A stretch of DNA of 64,000 nt from Edaphobacter bradus (GTDB lineage: Bacteria; Acidobacteriota; Terriglobia; Terriglobales; Acidobacteriaceae), in NCBI RefSeq assembly GCF_025685645.1, contig NZ_JAGSYF010000001.1, positions 1,116,001 through 1,180,000 on the forward strand. Reading direction: 5' to 3'. A program made the position numbers and the translations under genes. Positions 42,560 to 52,010 of this stretch are shown in pieces (position 1 is the first letter of the stretch; each line of letters starts with the position of its first letter). Below the pieces are notes generated by a model. It ran no database searches. It worked only from the letters and a program-made list of their open reading frames with translations, and was not told the origin of the DNA.

Positions 42560-44170
42560 TTAGGGTCGTATCAGATTATTGAAAGTGGACTTGTCCACCA
42601 CCGCGAAACGACCGTCGGGAAGCCGGATGAGTGTCGGGGCGTAGGCGCCAAGGAACTGGCGATGCCACCACTCGCCTTCGATATGTTTCTGTTCCAGAGT
42701 GCTGAACCAATATTGCCAAAGCACGGCACGAACCAGACGTGGCGGTGCGTCGGGGAAGGGATTGCCGGCGAAGAGCTCAAGTACGGCGTGATCGTTTTCG
42801 AGAAGAAGCTCTTCGGTTTGCGGAACGATCAGATTCTGCTGCCAAGAGCCAAGCGAGGCGAACCAAAGGTTCCAGTCGAACCGAGGTTGATAGGGCGCAT
42901 AGATGCGTGGACGCTCATTCAGCGTCTGCGGCTTGTAACGGAAGGGATAAGCAACCCAATGCTCTCCGTCGTTCGATCCCTGAAACTCGATCTCATAACG
43001 GTGCGGTGTCATGACGGCAAACAGGCCATACTCATTCGCAATGCGGAAGGGTTCAAGTACGGCTACCGGCTTTGCGGGAAACGGAGCATCACGCCAGAAC
43101 ATCTTCACGAGGGGGACGATGGTCGCGTAGAAGATCCACGTGAGCACAACAGCGAATATGGCGGAGCGAAGAGACGCTGGCAGATTTGATTTCGTTCGAG
43201 TCTTCCCTTCCTCGACAGTGAGGGTTGGCTCTTCTCTGGCGACACGCGCATTGTGATTGAGACCAGTCCGCCGGCACCACAAGAAGAATCGTTGTAGAAA
43301 TGCATCATCCAGCAACAGGACTGCGAGTGCAAGGACAAGGTAGTTAAGAAAGGCGTAGTTCGCGGTGGCGATGACACCGACCTGCCACGCCGTAACGATG
43401 AAGAAACAGACGATTCTCCAGGGGCGTGGAAGAAAGGCCAACCAGACGAGGACGAGTTCCATCACAAGCGTGGCAGCGGCGGTGGCGATGTGAAACCAGT
43501 GCGGCAGATGCTGCAGGTACCATCCGATCCAGGTAGGCAGCGGACCATTCTGGTAGTACTCGTACATCGCCGTCAGATTGCGCCATGTGGGGTCTCCACT
43601 CTTGAGTTTGACAACGCCCGATTCAAAGTAGATTCGAAACCACTCCCACAGCAGCAGAAGTATAGGAGCTCGTGCGGAAGGCTGCTCTGTGCCCAAACCG
43701 GGGAAGGTGCCAGAGGGCGCGAGAAACAGCGAAATAAAACCCGCCTCCAACAGCATGCCGTCCGATTGGTAGCCGGAGAAGTCCTGCGCCGCGCTGACGA
43801 ACGAGAGAAAGCTGGCGAAGCAGACGAGCAGCATGACGCGAGGCAAGACGTTGGCAACAAGGATGAGAGAGGCGATGAGACCGGTCCAGCAGAGGACCAT
43901 CAGCGTATGGTCGCTGCTTGAGAACCAGAGAAGCGTAGGGGCATACCAGAAGCGTAGACCGCCCAAGGTACCTACCGCCTGCAAGTAGTCGGCGGCTGGA
44001 AGAATGCCTTGCGGTCCGATTAGACCGCGTACTTGAAAGAGCAGCGCGAAAAAAGCTGAAAAGTAGATAACACCGAGCGCACGCAGAAAGAGCCAGCGCG
44101 CGATGAAGTGATTCACGGAACCAGATTCCGAATCGAACAGATAGCGGTAGATGCTTTCGATCCTGTTCAT
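42560..44170 (-). CDS. Lipase maturation factor-like membrane protein
   Basis: A 536-residue protein similar to the LMF1 family. Multiple hydrophobic helices fill residues about 15-320, with the family-type WEWFRIYFESGVVKLKSGDPTWRNLTAMYEYYQNGPLPTWIGWYLQHLPHW in the middle. A C-terminal soluble part includes YEIEFQGSNDGEHWVAYPFRYKP and ENPFPDAPPRLVRAVLWQYWFST-like segments. In animals LMF1 folds dimeric lipases in the ER; the role of bacterial versions is not established. I start at the ATG at 44170 (MNRIESIYRYLF); 14 residues further upstream the frame also opens at 44212. Stands alone between the LuxR-type gene and a long gene-free stretch. Confidence 0.8.
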   Translation of the reverse strand: MNRIESIYRYLFDSESGSVNHFIARWLFLRALGVIYFSAFFALLFQVRGLIGPQGILPAADYLQAVGTLGGLRFWYAPTLLWFSSSDHTLMVLCWTGLIASLILVANVLPRVMLLVCFASFLSFVSAAQDFSGYQSDGMLLEAGFISLFLAPSGTFPGLGTEQPSARAPILLLLWEWFRIYFESGVVKLKSGDPTWRNLTAMYEYYQNGPLPTWIGWYLQHLPHWFHIATAAATLVMELVLVWLAFLPRPWRIVCFFIVTAWQVGVIATANYAFLNYLVLALAVLLLDDAFLQRFFLWCRRTGLNHNARVAREEPTLTVEEGKTRTKSNLPASLRSAIFAVVLTWIFYATIVPLVKMFWRDAPFPAKPVAVLEPFRIANEYGLFAVMTPHRYEIEFQGSNDGEHWVAYPFRYKPQTLNERPRIYAPYQPRFDWNLWFASLGSWQQNLIVPQTEELLLENDHAVLELFAGNPFPDAPPRLVRAVLWQYWFSTLEQKHIEGEWWHRQFLGAYAPTLIRLPDGRFAVVDKSTFNNLIRP

Positions 44171-44212
44171 TGCATACCATCTGAGAATTTGGATGCTGTA
44201 GGCACCGGTCAA

Positions 44213-44848
44213 AGCGCCTCGTCGGCAAATGTTTCAGCATTAATCCGGTATCTAGGTCACTGAGCCATAACTCTTCCCGTCCCAAAGAGGATCTGAGTCC
44301 GCGCCGCCTCCCTCGCGCTTACGAGATCGCGTTAGATTTGCGAGACGGCCCAGAATGACCCGGAATTCGAAAGCTGTACTGGGATACAGCGAGGGGTCGG
44401 ACGGCCCAGGTTGCGGGGAAGAAGAAGGTTTTGGATATAAGTTCGGGAAGACCTAATCCCCATCGATGTCTCAAGATTGTCAGAAGACCACTCATATCCT
44501 CGTCGTTCTCTCCTTGCATCTGGATGAATAGCTCGAGGACAGACAAACGGGCTTGCTCGTAGCCTCGGCATCCCTGTCCTCGCACAATGATGTCGGCTTC
44601 ACGGCCTCGTTTCTCGACCTATCTGAGTGGGCCCCGGACAAGTGGCACCTCTAACGGACGCCCGGCGGCTCTAACTGCCCCTGCTCGACTATGCCGATCG
44701 AGACAAGGAGGAATACTCCACACAACCATCTCTGTAGCTCGAGAGTATAGCTAGAGGATGGAGCGGGCTTCCCGGCTCAATTTCACGCGTCGTGAGCTCG
44801 GCCCAAAACGCGTTTTCCTCCGCGCCAAGAGTTAAGATCACTTAGGAC
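44213..44848. other. Gene-free stretch upstream of tex
   Basis: About 640 bases. Two minus-strand open frames (44319-44585 and 44332-44571) overlap each other in different phases and show no family features or ribosome sites, so I do not call them. I see no tRNA, no strong hairpin and no clear repeat. It may hold decayed coding sequence and the promoter of tex. Confidence 0.4.
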
Positions 44849-47140
44849 ATGAACGAAGCAAAGCAACTCTCCCCCGACATTCTTCTGCACGTCGCCCAAA
44901 CTCTGGACATCCCCCTCGCTTCCCTGGTCGCCACCATCTCGCTCCTCGACGAAGGCGGGACGGTCCCCTTTATCGCGCGCTATCGCAAAGAGGCCACCGG
45001 GGCTCTCGACGAAGTCAAGATCCGCGAGATCGAAGAGAAACTTGCTTACTTTCGCGACCTTGTCAGCCGCCGCGAGACCATCCTCTCCTCCATCTCCGAA
45101 CAGGGAAAGCTCACCGACGATCTGCGGCAGAAGATCGAGACCACACTCGACCGCGGCGAGCTCGAGGACCTCTATCTTCCCTACCGCCCCAAACGCCGCA
45201 CCAAGGCCACGATCGCTCGCGAGAAGGGGTTGGAGCCCCTCGCGGACTACATCTGGGCACAGCAGCCGGCGGCGCACCCCCTCCTCGAACTCGCTTCAAC
45301 CTTCGTGGACGAAGCCAAGGGCGTCGCCAACATCACCGAGGCCCTCGAGGGTGCACGCCACATCGTCGCGGAGCGCATCTCCGAGCACGCCGACCTCCGC
45401 AAAGCCCTCCGCCAGCTCCTCCACGATGAGGGCGTCATTGTTAGCCGCAAGTCCCTGGACGCTCTAGACGCCCAGGAAAAGTTCAAGATGTACTACGACT
45501 ACCGCGAGCCCGTAAAAACAATCCCTTCCCACCGCATGCTCGCCATCCGCCGCGGTGAAGCCGAATCCGTCTTGTACTTCCTCATCGAGCTCGACCCGGC
45601 CCGGGCAACCGGTGTTATCCGCCGCTACATCCTCGGGCACACGGGCGACTGGACCACCCAACTCGATCTCGCCATCGAAGACTCCTGGGCCCGGCTCCTG
45701 AACTCCAGCATCCAGGGCGAACTTCGCCTCGATCTCAAGAAGCGCTCCGACATCGACGCCATCCAGGTCTTCCGCGACAACCTCGCCAACCTCCTGCTCG
45801 CCGCCCCTGCCGGCCCAATCTCGGCCCTCGGAATTGACCCGGGCCACCGTACGGGCTGCAAAATCGCCATCGTCGACGAAACCGGTAAGTTCCTCGCCCA
45901 CGACGTCATCTACCCTCACACTGGCCAGACCGCCAAGGCCAGCCAGACCCTTGCCACCCTGATCCGTCAGCACAACGTCCGTGCCATCGCCATCGGCAAC
46001 GGCACCGCCTCCCGGGAGACTGACGCGTTCGTGCGCGACCTCCTCGCCGAACACAGCATGACGGGCATCTTCAAAGTTATGGTAAGCGAGGCGGGGGCCA
46101 GCGTTTATTCGGCCTCCGACGTAGCTCGCCAGGAGTTCCCTGACCTCGACCTCACCGTCCGCGGCGCCATCTCTATCGCACGTCGGCTTCAGGATCCTCT
46201 CTCCGAACTAGTCAAGGTCGATCCTAAGTCCATCGGGGTCGGCCAGTACCAGCACGACGTCGATCAGCGACAGCTTCAGCAATCGCTCGAGGCCACCATC
46301 GAGAGCTGCGTCAACAAGGTTGGCGTCGACCTTAACACCTCTTCCTGGACGCTCCTTCGTTATGTGTCCGGAGTCACCGAGCGCACCGCGCTCAACATCG
46401 TTCAGTTCCGCGACGAGAACGGCCGTTTCACCAACCGCGCCCAGCTCAAGAAAGTCCCCGGCGTAGGAGCCAAGACCTTTGAGCAGGCGGCCGGCTTCCT
46501 TCGCATCCGTGGCGGCTCGCAGCCCCTCGACTCCACGGCCGTCCATCCAGAGAGCTATGCCCTGGTGGAGCAGATTGCCGCCTCACTGAACGCTCCCATC
46601 GACCAGATCATCGCCACCCCTACTCTCCTCGACGGCATCGACCGATCCAGCTTCGCCGCCGGCACCTTCACCCTCACCGACATCCTCGAAGAGCTCCGCA
46701 AGCCCGGCCGTGACCCGCGCGACAAGTTCGTTGCACCCATCTTCCACGAAGGAGTCCGGGAGATCGCCGACGTACAGCCGGACATGGTCCTCGAAGGTGT
46801 CGTCACCAACGTCACGAAGTTCGGCGCCTTCGTCGACATCGGCGTCCATCAGGACGGTCTGGTTCATATCTCTGAGCTTTCCAACCGCTACATCAAGGAT
46901 CCCAACGAGGCGGTCAAAGCCGGCCAGATTGTCAAGGTGAAGGTCCTCAGCGCAGACGCGGCCACTAAGCGCATCGCCCTCTCCATGAAGGCCCTGATGG
47001 CTCCGTCCGGCGCCGCAGCACGCCCTAACCCAAGATCAAATACCCGACCTGTACCGAAGCCTCACAAGCAAACCATCTCACAACATCAGACCATGGAGGA
47101 CAAACTGGCTGCCCTCTCCACCCGTTGGAAGGTTCGTTAA
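44849..47140 (+). CDS. tex: Tex-family RNA-binding transcription accessory protein
   Basis: A 763-residue Tex protein. In order: an N-terminal helical part (VPFIARYRKEATGALDEVKIREIEEKL), a YqgF/RNase-H-like domain (ALGIDPGHRTGCKIAIVDETGKFLAHDVIYPHT), a helix-hairpin-helix domain (NIVQFRDENGRFTNRAQLKKVPGVGAKTFEQAAGFLRI) and a C-terminal S1 RNA-binding domain (GVVTNVTKFGAFVDIGVHQDGLVHISELS). Tex binds nucleic acid and influences transcription and ribosome-linked processes; its mechanism is incompletely known. A Lys/Arg/Pro-rich tail follows S1. The ATG is at 44849, with no strong ribosome site. Assignment strong. Confidence 0.94.
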   Translation: MNEAKQLSPDILLHVAQTLDIPLASLVATISLLDEGGTVPFIARYRKEATGALDEVKIREIEEKLAYFRDLVSRRETILSSISEQGKLTDDLRQKIETTLDRGELEDLYLPYRPKRRTKATIAREKGLEPLADYIWAQQPAAHPLLELASTFVDEAKGVANITEALEGARHIVAERISEHADLRKALRQLLHDEGVIVSRKSLDALDAQEKFKMYYDYREPVKTIPSHRMLAIRRGEAESVLYFLIELDPARATGVIRRYILGHTGDWTTQLDLAIEDSWARLLNSSIQGELRLDLKKRSDIDAIQVFRDNLANLLLAAPAGPISALGIDPGHRTGCKIAIVDETGKFLAHDVIYPHTGQTAKASQTLATLIRQHNVRAIAIGNGTASRETDAFVRDLLAEHSMTGIFKVMVSEAGASVYSASDVARQEFPDLDLTVRGAISIARRLQDPLSELVKVDPKSIGVGQYQHDVDQRQLQQSLEATIESCVNKVGVDLNTSSWTLLRYVSGVTERTALNIVQFRDENGRFTNRAQLKKVPGVGAKTFEQAAGFLRIRGGSQPLDSTAVHPESYALVEQIAASLNAPIDQIIATPTLLDGIDRSSFAAGTFTLTDILEELRKPGRDPRDKFVAPIFHEGVREIADVQPDMVLEGVVTNVTKFGAFVDIGVHQDGLVHISELSNRYIKDPNEAVKAGQIVKVKVLSADAATKRIALSMKALMAPSGAAARPNPRSNTRPVPKPHKQTISQHQTMEDKLAALSTRWKVR

Positions 47141-47198
47141 TCCCGCGTTCGCGCGAGGTCCGTTTTCTTCACCCTCCGCAATCGGATCAATCAGGTGT

Positions 47199-48962
47199 TC
47201 ACAAATCGATGACGACATCGTGAATCGGTTGTGAGCAACAAACAAGAACGTTGCCTTCTGTAGGCTTATCGAGCGGCTCCGGTCCGTAGACGACCGCCCC
47301 CGAAACCAAACCGCTCTCACAGTTGTGACAAACACCGGTCCGGCACGACCAGCGGACCGGGACGTCGCACGCCTCGGCCAGCTCCAAAATGCTCTGGTAG
47401 GTCGACGCCTTCCAGTGTGCGGCGATCCCACTGCGCGCGAACGATACCAGCGGACCTGTGTTGGCGTCGTCAATGGGCAAATGCGGAATTCGCCTCGCTG
47501 CGCCGACAACACCAGGAGTCATCGACTCGCTGCCGTTGAAGAGTTCGACGTGAATCCGCTCCGGCGCCACGCCCGAGGTAGCGAGCGCCTCTTTCATGTC
47601 CGCCATGAAGCGAGTCGGCCCGCAGAGATAGACCTCCGCCTCTCGTGGGATGCCGACCTCGTCGAAGACTGATCGCGACAGGTGTCCGGTAGCATCGAAA
47701 TTCCCGCTCATCTTGTCGCTCGAGCCCGGCCTGCTGTAACAAACATAGCTGCGCCGGTTCGTTAGTGTGAGCATGAGGTGGCAGACTTCGGCGGCGAATG
47801 GATGATGCTGCCGATCGCGAGCCGCGTGCAGCCACCAGACCTGCCGTGTGGAGCGGACCGCCGCCAGCGCGTGCAGCATCGCCAGAACAGGCGTCGCCCC
47901 GATTCCCGCGCTGAGCAGCACCACCGGCCCCTCTCCGGACTGAAGAATAAAGCTTCCGCGCGGCGCGCTGACGTCAAGTGCATCGCCCACTCGGACATGC
48001 TCCCGCAGGTAGGTTCCAGCCACTCCATTCGGCTCGATTTTCACGCTGATTCGATAGCGCTCCGTCGAGGGGGGACCCGAGAGCGAGTAGCTGCGAAAAA
48101 GCGGCGTGCCTTCTGTGGGCCACGGAAGACGCAAGACCACGTACTGCCCGGGCAGAGCGGTTGGCAGCGGCTGACCGTCCGGGCTTCGCATCGTCAGCGA
48201 GAGGACGTCCGCGGACTCCTGATCGATCGCAGTCACCGCGAGCGGCCGAAATCCTGGTGCAGCCGGATGCGCAGCCGATGCCGGCGCGAGCCCCGCGTTA
48301 CCACTCCCCGGAGCAGTCGTCTGGCTCTGCAGTAACGCCTCAAACGAAGAACGCCATCCGGGCGAAAGCGCCTCGATCCGCAAAGCGCGCTCCATCCGGT
48401 CGCGTGGATGATTGGGAGAATAGAGGAGCGCGTTGATCTCTGCGACAGTCATTCGCTCTTCCGCTTCTCCTACCTTCACGATTTCGTCGCCGGCACATAC
48501 CACGCCTTCCTGCAAGACGCGGAAGTAGAACCCCGGCCGTCCGCTGGATGTCAGCAATGCCGGCATCCTTGGCTCGTTCATCCGTATGCCGACGCGATAA
48601 CAGGTAACGCGCGGCTGAGTAACCTCGAACAGTGCGTTGCCGATCTGATAACGGTCGCCGATGCACACGGCATCGTCGGGCAATCCTTCGATCGTGAAGT
48701 TCTCGCCGAACTGTCCGTGGACGACGCCGGTCTTCTTCAGGTGCTCCTGCCAAAATCGATAGGATTCGATCTGGTAGACGAAGACGGCGCGCTGCTCACC
48801 GCCATGTCCGGCCAGGTCGCCTTGACCGTCTCCCTCTAAATTCAACCGGCCCACCCGACAGCGGCCACGCACTGGATCCTTCCAGATCGCGGTGTGCACA
48901 GTGCGCCCCTTCCACTCGATGTCGCGCGGAAGTCCGACATTCACTGATAGTAGTCGAGCCAT
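47199..48962 (-). CDS. MOSC domain - flavoreductase - 2Fe-2S ferredoxin fusion
   Basis: A 587-residue three-part redox protein. Residues about 1-215 form a MOSC/3-alpha domain (GDLAGHGGEQRAVFVYQIESYRFWQEHL, QFGENFTIEGL, and the molybdenum-binding-type Cys in VTQPRVTCYRVGIRM). Residues about 245-490 are a ferredoxin-NADP reductase unit, with FAD motif RSYSLSG and nucleotide motif LLSAGIGATPVLAMLHAL. Residues about 500-587 carry a plant-type 2Fe-2S cluster, CRTGVCHNC plus a distal Cys in LVCCSQP. Electrons would flow from NAD(P)H through flavin and iron-sulfur to the MOSC site, as in YiiM-like N-hydroxylated-base reduction. No molybdopterin genes adjoin. The ATG is at 48962. Confidence 0.88.
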   Translation of the reverse strand: MARLLSVNVGLPRDIEWKGRTVHTAIWKDPVRGRCRVGRLNLEGDGQGDLAGHGGEQRAVFVYQIESYRFWQEHLKKTGVVHGQFGENFTIEGLPDDAVCIGDRYQIGNALFEVTQPRVTCYRVGIRMNEPRMPALLTSSGRPGFYFRVLQEGVVCAGDEIVKVGEAEERMTVAEINALLYSPNHPRDRMERALRIEALSPGWRSSFEALLQSQTTAPGSGNAGLAPASAAHPAAPGFRPLAVTAIDQESADVLSLTMRSPDGQPLPTALPGQYVVLRLPWPTEGTPLFRSYSLSGPPSTERYRISVKIEPNGVAGTYLREHVRVGDALDVSAPRGSFILQSGEGPVVLLSAGIGATPVLAMLHALAAVRSTRQVWWLHAARDRQHHPFAAEVCHLMLTLTNRRSYVCYSRPGSSDKMSGNFDATGHLSRSVFDEVGIPREAEVYLCGPTRFMADMKEALATSGVAPERIHVELFNGSESMTPGVVGAARRIPHLPIDDANTGPLVSFARSGIAAHWKASTYQSILELAEACDVPVRWSCRTGVCHNCESGLVSGAVVYGPEPLDKPTEGNVLVCCSQPIHDVVIDL

Positions 48963-48995
48963 GTCCCTCCACTCTGGTGAGGACCGGAACCCCGC

Positions 48996-49442
48996 TTAAC
49001 CGCCCGCAGCCGCTTCGGGCGCGCCGCCGGGTGCTCGCTCAAGGCCACTTCCAGGGCGGAGCACTTCGTCGACGGTGAGGTCGCGATCGGGGCCATGCGG
49101 AATCACCGTCTGACCCGGCTCAAGATGGAGCTGCGTGCCGTCGAGATGTACCGAGATGATGTCCGGCTCGAACGACACCAGGTTAGTAATGCGGCCGACC
49201 CCAGGATAGGCGTCAGGATACGACCATGCTGCCAGACGCACGTCACCGATGTTGTACAGGATCTGCCTGCCTGTTGTCACATGGTTGTCGCCTCCGAGGT
49301 TGTCACGGACGGCGCGAAAATCGTCAACACTCACATGTATGAACCGCGGACTTCCGGCAACTTCGCCAGCGGTCCGCACAAAGCAAGGTTTTGAGGATGA
49401 TGGTTCTGAATCTGGGTGAAACGAAGGATGCAACACACCCAC
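48996..49442 (-). CDS. Hypothetical protein, possibly DUF427-like
   Basis: A 148-residue frame starting at a GTG at 49442. The middle, DNHVTTGRQILYNIGDVRLAAWSYPDAYPGVGRITNLVSFEPDIISVHLDG, recalls the end of DUF427 proteins (AWxYPxP...I...VxF). The DUF427 N-terminal part is missing, and the remaining C-terminus is a Pro/Gly/Ala tail. It may be a truncated family member. The gene follows the MOSC-fusion gene upstream on the same strand, with 33 bases between. Start and family both uncertain. Confidence 0.45.
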   Translation of the reverse strand: MGVLHPSFHPDSEPSSSKPCFVRTAGEVAGSPRFIHVSVDDFRAVRDNLGGDNHVTTGRQILYNIGDVRLAAWSYPDAYPGVGRITNLVSFEPDIISVHLDGTQLHLEPGQTVIPHGPDRDLTVDEVLRPGSGLERAPGGAPEAAAGG

Positions 49443-49536
49443 AAATCGGCGGATAGGGTGCTATTGCACCCGTATCAAACCCACGACCTCTGTCTTTTCT
49501 GGGGTCACCCATGATCTAAGGTATTTAGGATCATGG

Positions 49537-49611
<75 letters not shown>

Positions 49612-49801
49612 AAAGAGGTAATCTCTTGGATGTTGCCTGCGAGGTTCACCTCACACGCAACACTTTTGAGTGTATCGACTCCGCGCCGTACGGTCAAATC
49701 AAACGCCATCCTAATGCGGCATCTTGCTCCAAACGAACAGCCTGCATTGCATCTCGCTCTCTGGTCTCATACACTGAACATGGTTCTTGAGCGCAGCGAT
49801 G

Positions 49802-49878
49802 GGGCGGTTAGCTCAGTTGGTTAGAGCGCCTGCCTTACAAGCAGGATGCCGGGGGTTCGAGTCCCTCACCGCCCACCA
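49802..49878 (+). tRNA. tRNA-Val (anticodon TAC)
   Basis: Acceptor GGGCGGT pairs with ACCGCCC, the D arm is TAGCTCAGTTGGTTAGAGC, the anticodon stem is CTGC/GCAG with loop CTTACAA (anticodon TAC), and the T arm is CGGGGGTTCGAGTCCCTC. The CCA end is encoded at 49876-49878. Divergent from tRNA-Asp with about 190 bases between. Confidence 0.96.
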
Positions 49879-49929
49879 CTTCGCTCTTTCAGCCTGAGCA
49901 GTCGTCTTATCCCATCACACCTCACCCTC

Positions 49930-50823
49930 ATGTCCTGCCGCCTCATCATTAATGCGGACGACTTCGGCCTAACCTCCGGAATCAATCGCGCCATCGAGCA
50001 GCTACACCGCGCCGGCGTTCTCACCTCGACAACCCTCATGGCCACCGGCCCCGCCTTCGACGAGGCCGTCGCCATTGCCCGTGCCAATCCATCTCTCGGC
50101 GTCGGCTGCCATGTCGTCCTGACCGACGGCGTCCCCGTCTCGCTCCCCGAGACCATCCCGACTCTTCTCGGCCCCGACGGAAGAACCTTCCGCCCCTCCC
50201 TCATCGACTTCGTTCAGGCCCTTCTCCGAGGCAAAGTTCGTGAGGAAGAGATCGAGCGCGAGGCCCTCGCCCAGATTCAGAAGCTTCAGCGCGCCGGCAT
50301 CGACGTTACCCACGTCGACACCCACAAACACACTCACCTCTTCCCTGCCGTGGCGCGCCCGCTTCTCCGCGTCCTCGAACACACCTCCATCCCGGCCATC
50401 CGCAATCCGTTCGAGCCAGAGTTCACACAGAGACTCGCTCACGCAGGCTTCAAGCGCCGCCTGCAACTCTCGCTTCTCAACCGGCTGAGCCCGGCCTTCG
50501 AACGTCACAACCAGCTCCGCCACGCCCATATCCTCACCACCGATGGGACCCTGGGAGTCTCGGCCACCGGCAACGTCAACCCCGCCACGCTGTCGCAGCT
50601 CCTCGCGAACCTTCCCGGCTCCGGAATCTTCGAACTGGTCTGTCATCCCGGCTACAACGACGCCGACCTCGACCGCATTAACACCCGCCTTCGCACGCAC
50701 CGCGAGATCGAGATGCAGGCGCTCATGTCCGCTATTCCTTCACGACTTGCGCAACCAAACCCGCCGGGGCTCATCAATTACGGTAACCTCGGAGCGCTGC
50801 CGCAGATCGAAAAGCATCTCTAA
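49930..50823 (+). CDS. YdjC/ChbG-family deacetylase (HpnK-like)
   Basis: A 297-residue carbohydrate deacetylase of the YdjC/ChbG fold. The metal-site motifs are clear: LIINADDFGLTSGINRAIEQLHRAG at the N-terminus with the Asp pair, then IDVTHVDTHKHTHLFP with the clustered His residues, and ELVCHPGY near the end. ChbG removes one acetyl group from chitobiose; HpnK relatives are found in hopanoid clusters. The ATG at 49930 starts the conserved N-terminus. It ends 22 bases before bshA on the same strand, so a link to bacillithiol synthesis, where a GlcNAc group must be deacetylated, is possible but unproven. No signal peptide. Confidence 0.85.
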   Translation: MSCRLIINADDFGLTSGINRAIEQLHRAGVLTSTTLMATGPAFDEAVAIARANPSLGVGCHVVLTDGVPVSLPETIPTLLGPDGRTFRPSLIDFVQALLRGKVREEEIEREALAQIQKLQRAGIDVTHVDTHKHTHLFPAVARPLLRVLEHTSIPAIRNPFEPEFTQRLAHAGFKRRLQLSLLNRLSPAFERHNQLRHAHILTTDGTLGVSATGNVNPATLSQLLANLPGSGIFELVCHPGYNDADLDRINTRLRTHREIEMQALMSAIPSRLAQPNPPGLINYGNLGALPQIEKHL

Positions 50824-50845
50824 CCGCAGAGCCGTCAGGAGCCTT

Positions 50846-51982
50846 ATGAAGATCGGCATTACCTGCTATCCCACCTACGGCGGCAGCGGAGTGGTCGCCA
50901 CCGAGCTCGGCATCGAACTCGCCGCACGCGGCCATCAGATCCACTTCATCACCTACTCTCAGCCCTTTCGCCTCACCGGCCGCGAGGCCAACATCTTCTT
51001 CCACGAAGTCACCGTCACTAACTACCCTCTCTTCGAGCACCCGCCCTACGACCTCGCTCTCGCGACTCGCATGGCCGAGGTCGCCGAGTTCTACTCGCTC
51101 GACCTGCTGCACGTCCATTACGCGATCCCTCACTCTGTCAGCGCGCTGCTGGCCAAACAGATGCTTGCCGACCGCAACCGCACCCTCCCCATCATCACTA
51201 CGCTGCACGGCACCGACATCACGCTCGTCGGCCTCGACCGCTCATACCTTCCCATCACGCGCTTCGGGATCATCCGCTCCGACGGCGTCACCAGCATCTC
51301 CGAATACCTGTGCGATCGCACCCGGGAGGCCTTCAACGTCACCTCGGAGATCGCGGTCATCCGCAACTTCGTCAACTGCGACGTCTACGTCCGCAAGCCC
51401 GAGCTTGTCGCCGCCATGCGCCCCCGATTCGCGCAACCCAATGAGCGGCTTCTCGTCCACCTCTCCAACTTCCGCCCCGTCAAGCGCGTGCTTGACGTCA
51501 TTGAAGTCTTCGCCCGTGTCTCCCGTGCTCTTCCTGCGCGCCTCATGCTCATCGGCGACGGCCCCGACCGCAGCCTCGCCGAGCATCTTGCCCTGCATCA
51601 CGGAATACAGGATCGCGTCCACTTCCTCGGCAAGCAAGACAACGTCAACGAGCTTCTCCCGCTTGCCGACCTCATGCTCATGCCTAGCGAGATGGAGTCC
51701 TTCGGCCTCGCCGCCCTCGAAGCCATGGCCTGCAGCGTCCCGGCCATCGCCACCCGCGTCGGCGGAGTCCCGGAGCTCATCGATGACCAGATAAACGGCC
51801 TGCTCTTCGAAGTGGGCGACGTAGACTCCATGGCCGATGCAGCCGTCAGACTACTCCTCGACCAAACCCGCCTGAACGAGCTAGCAACCGCCGCGCGCAA
51901 GACAGCACAGGACCGCTTCTGCGCCTCACGTATCATCCCTCTCTACGAGGACTACTACCGACGCGTCATCGATCGCACGTAG
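50846..51982 (+). CDS. bshA: BshA, N-acetylglucosaminyl-malate synthase (bacillithiol)
   Basis: A 378-residue GT4-type glycosyltransferase forming GlcNAc-malate from UDP-GlcNAc and L-malate, the first step of bacillithiol synthesis. The BshA hallmarks are present: MKIGITCYPTYGGSGVVATELGIELA, HVHYAIPHS, TTLHGTDITLVGLD, and the GT4 loop ESFGLAALEAMACSVPAIATRVGGVPELI. The ATG at 50846 follows AGGAGCC; the open frame runs much further upstream, but that part overlaps the preceding gene. The neighbouring YdjC-type deacetylase is separated by 22 bases. The presence of bshA suggests that the organism uses bacillithiol; bshB/bshC are not in the window. Confidence 0.93.
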   Translation: MKIGITCYPTYGGSGVVATELGIELAARGHQIHFITYSQPFRLTGREANIFFHEVTVTNYPLFEHPPYDLALATRMAEVAEFYSLDLLHVHYAIPHSVSALLAKQMLADRNRTLPIITTLHGTDITLVGLDRSYLPITRFGIIRSDGVTSISEYLCDRTREAFNVTSEIAVIRNFVNCDVYVRKPELVAAMRPRFAQPNERLLVHLSNFRPVKRVLDVIEVFARVSRALPARLMLIGDGPDRSLAEHLALHHGIQDRVHFLGKQDNVNELLPLADLMLMPSEMESFGLAALEAMACSVPAIATRVGGVPELIDDQINGLLFEVGDVDSMADAAVRLLLDQTRLNELATAARKTAQDRFCASRIIPLYEDYYRRVIDRT

Positions 51983-52010
51983 CCCACCACGCCACCCGCC
52001 CCGTAATCCT

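Noticed and set aside
44319-44585. 88-residue minus-strand frame upstream of tex
   Set aside because: Overlaps another open frame in a different phase and shows no features of a real protein; probably chance or decayed sequence.
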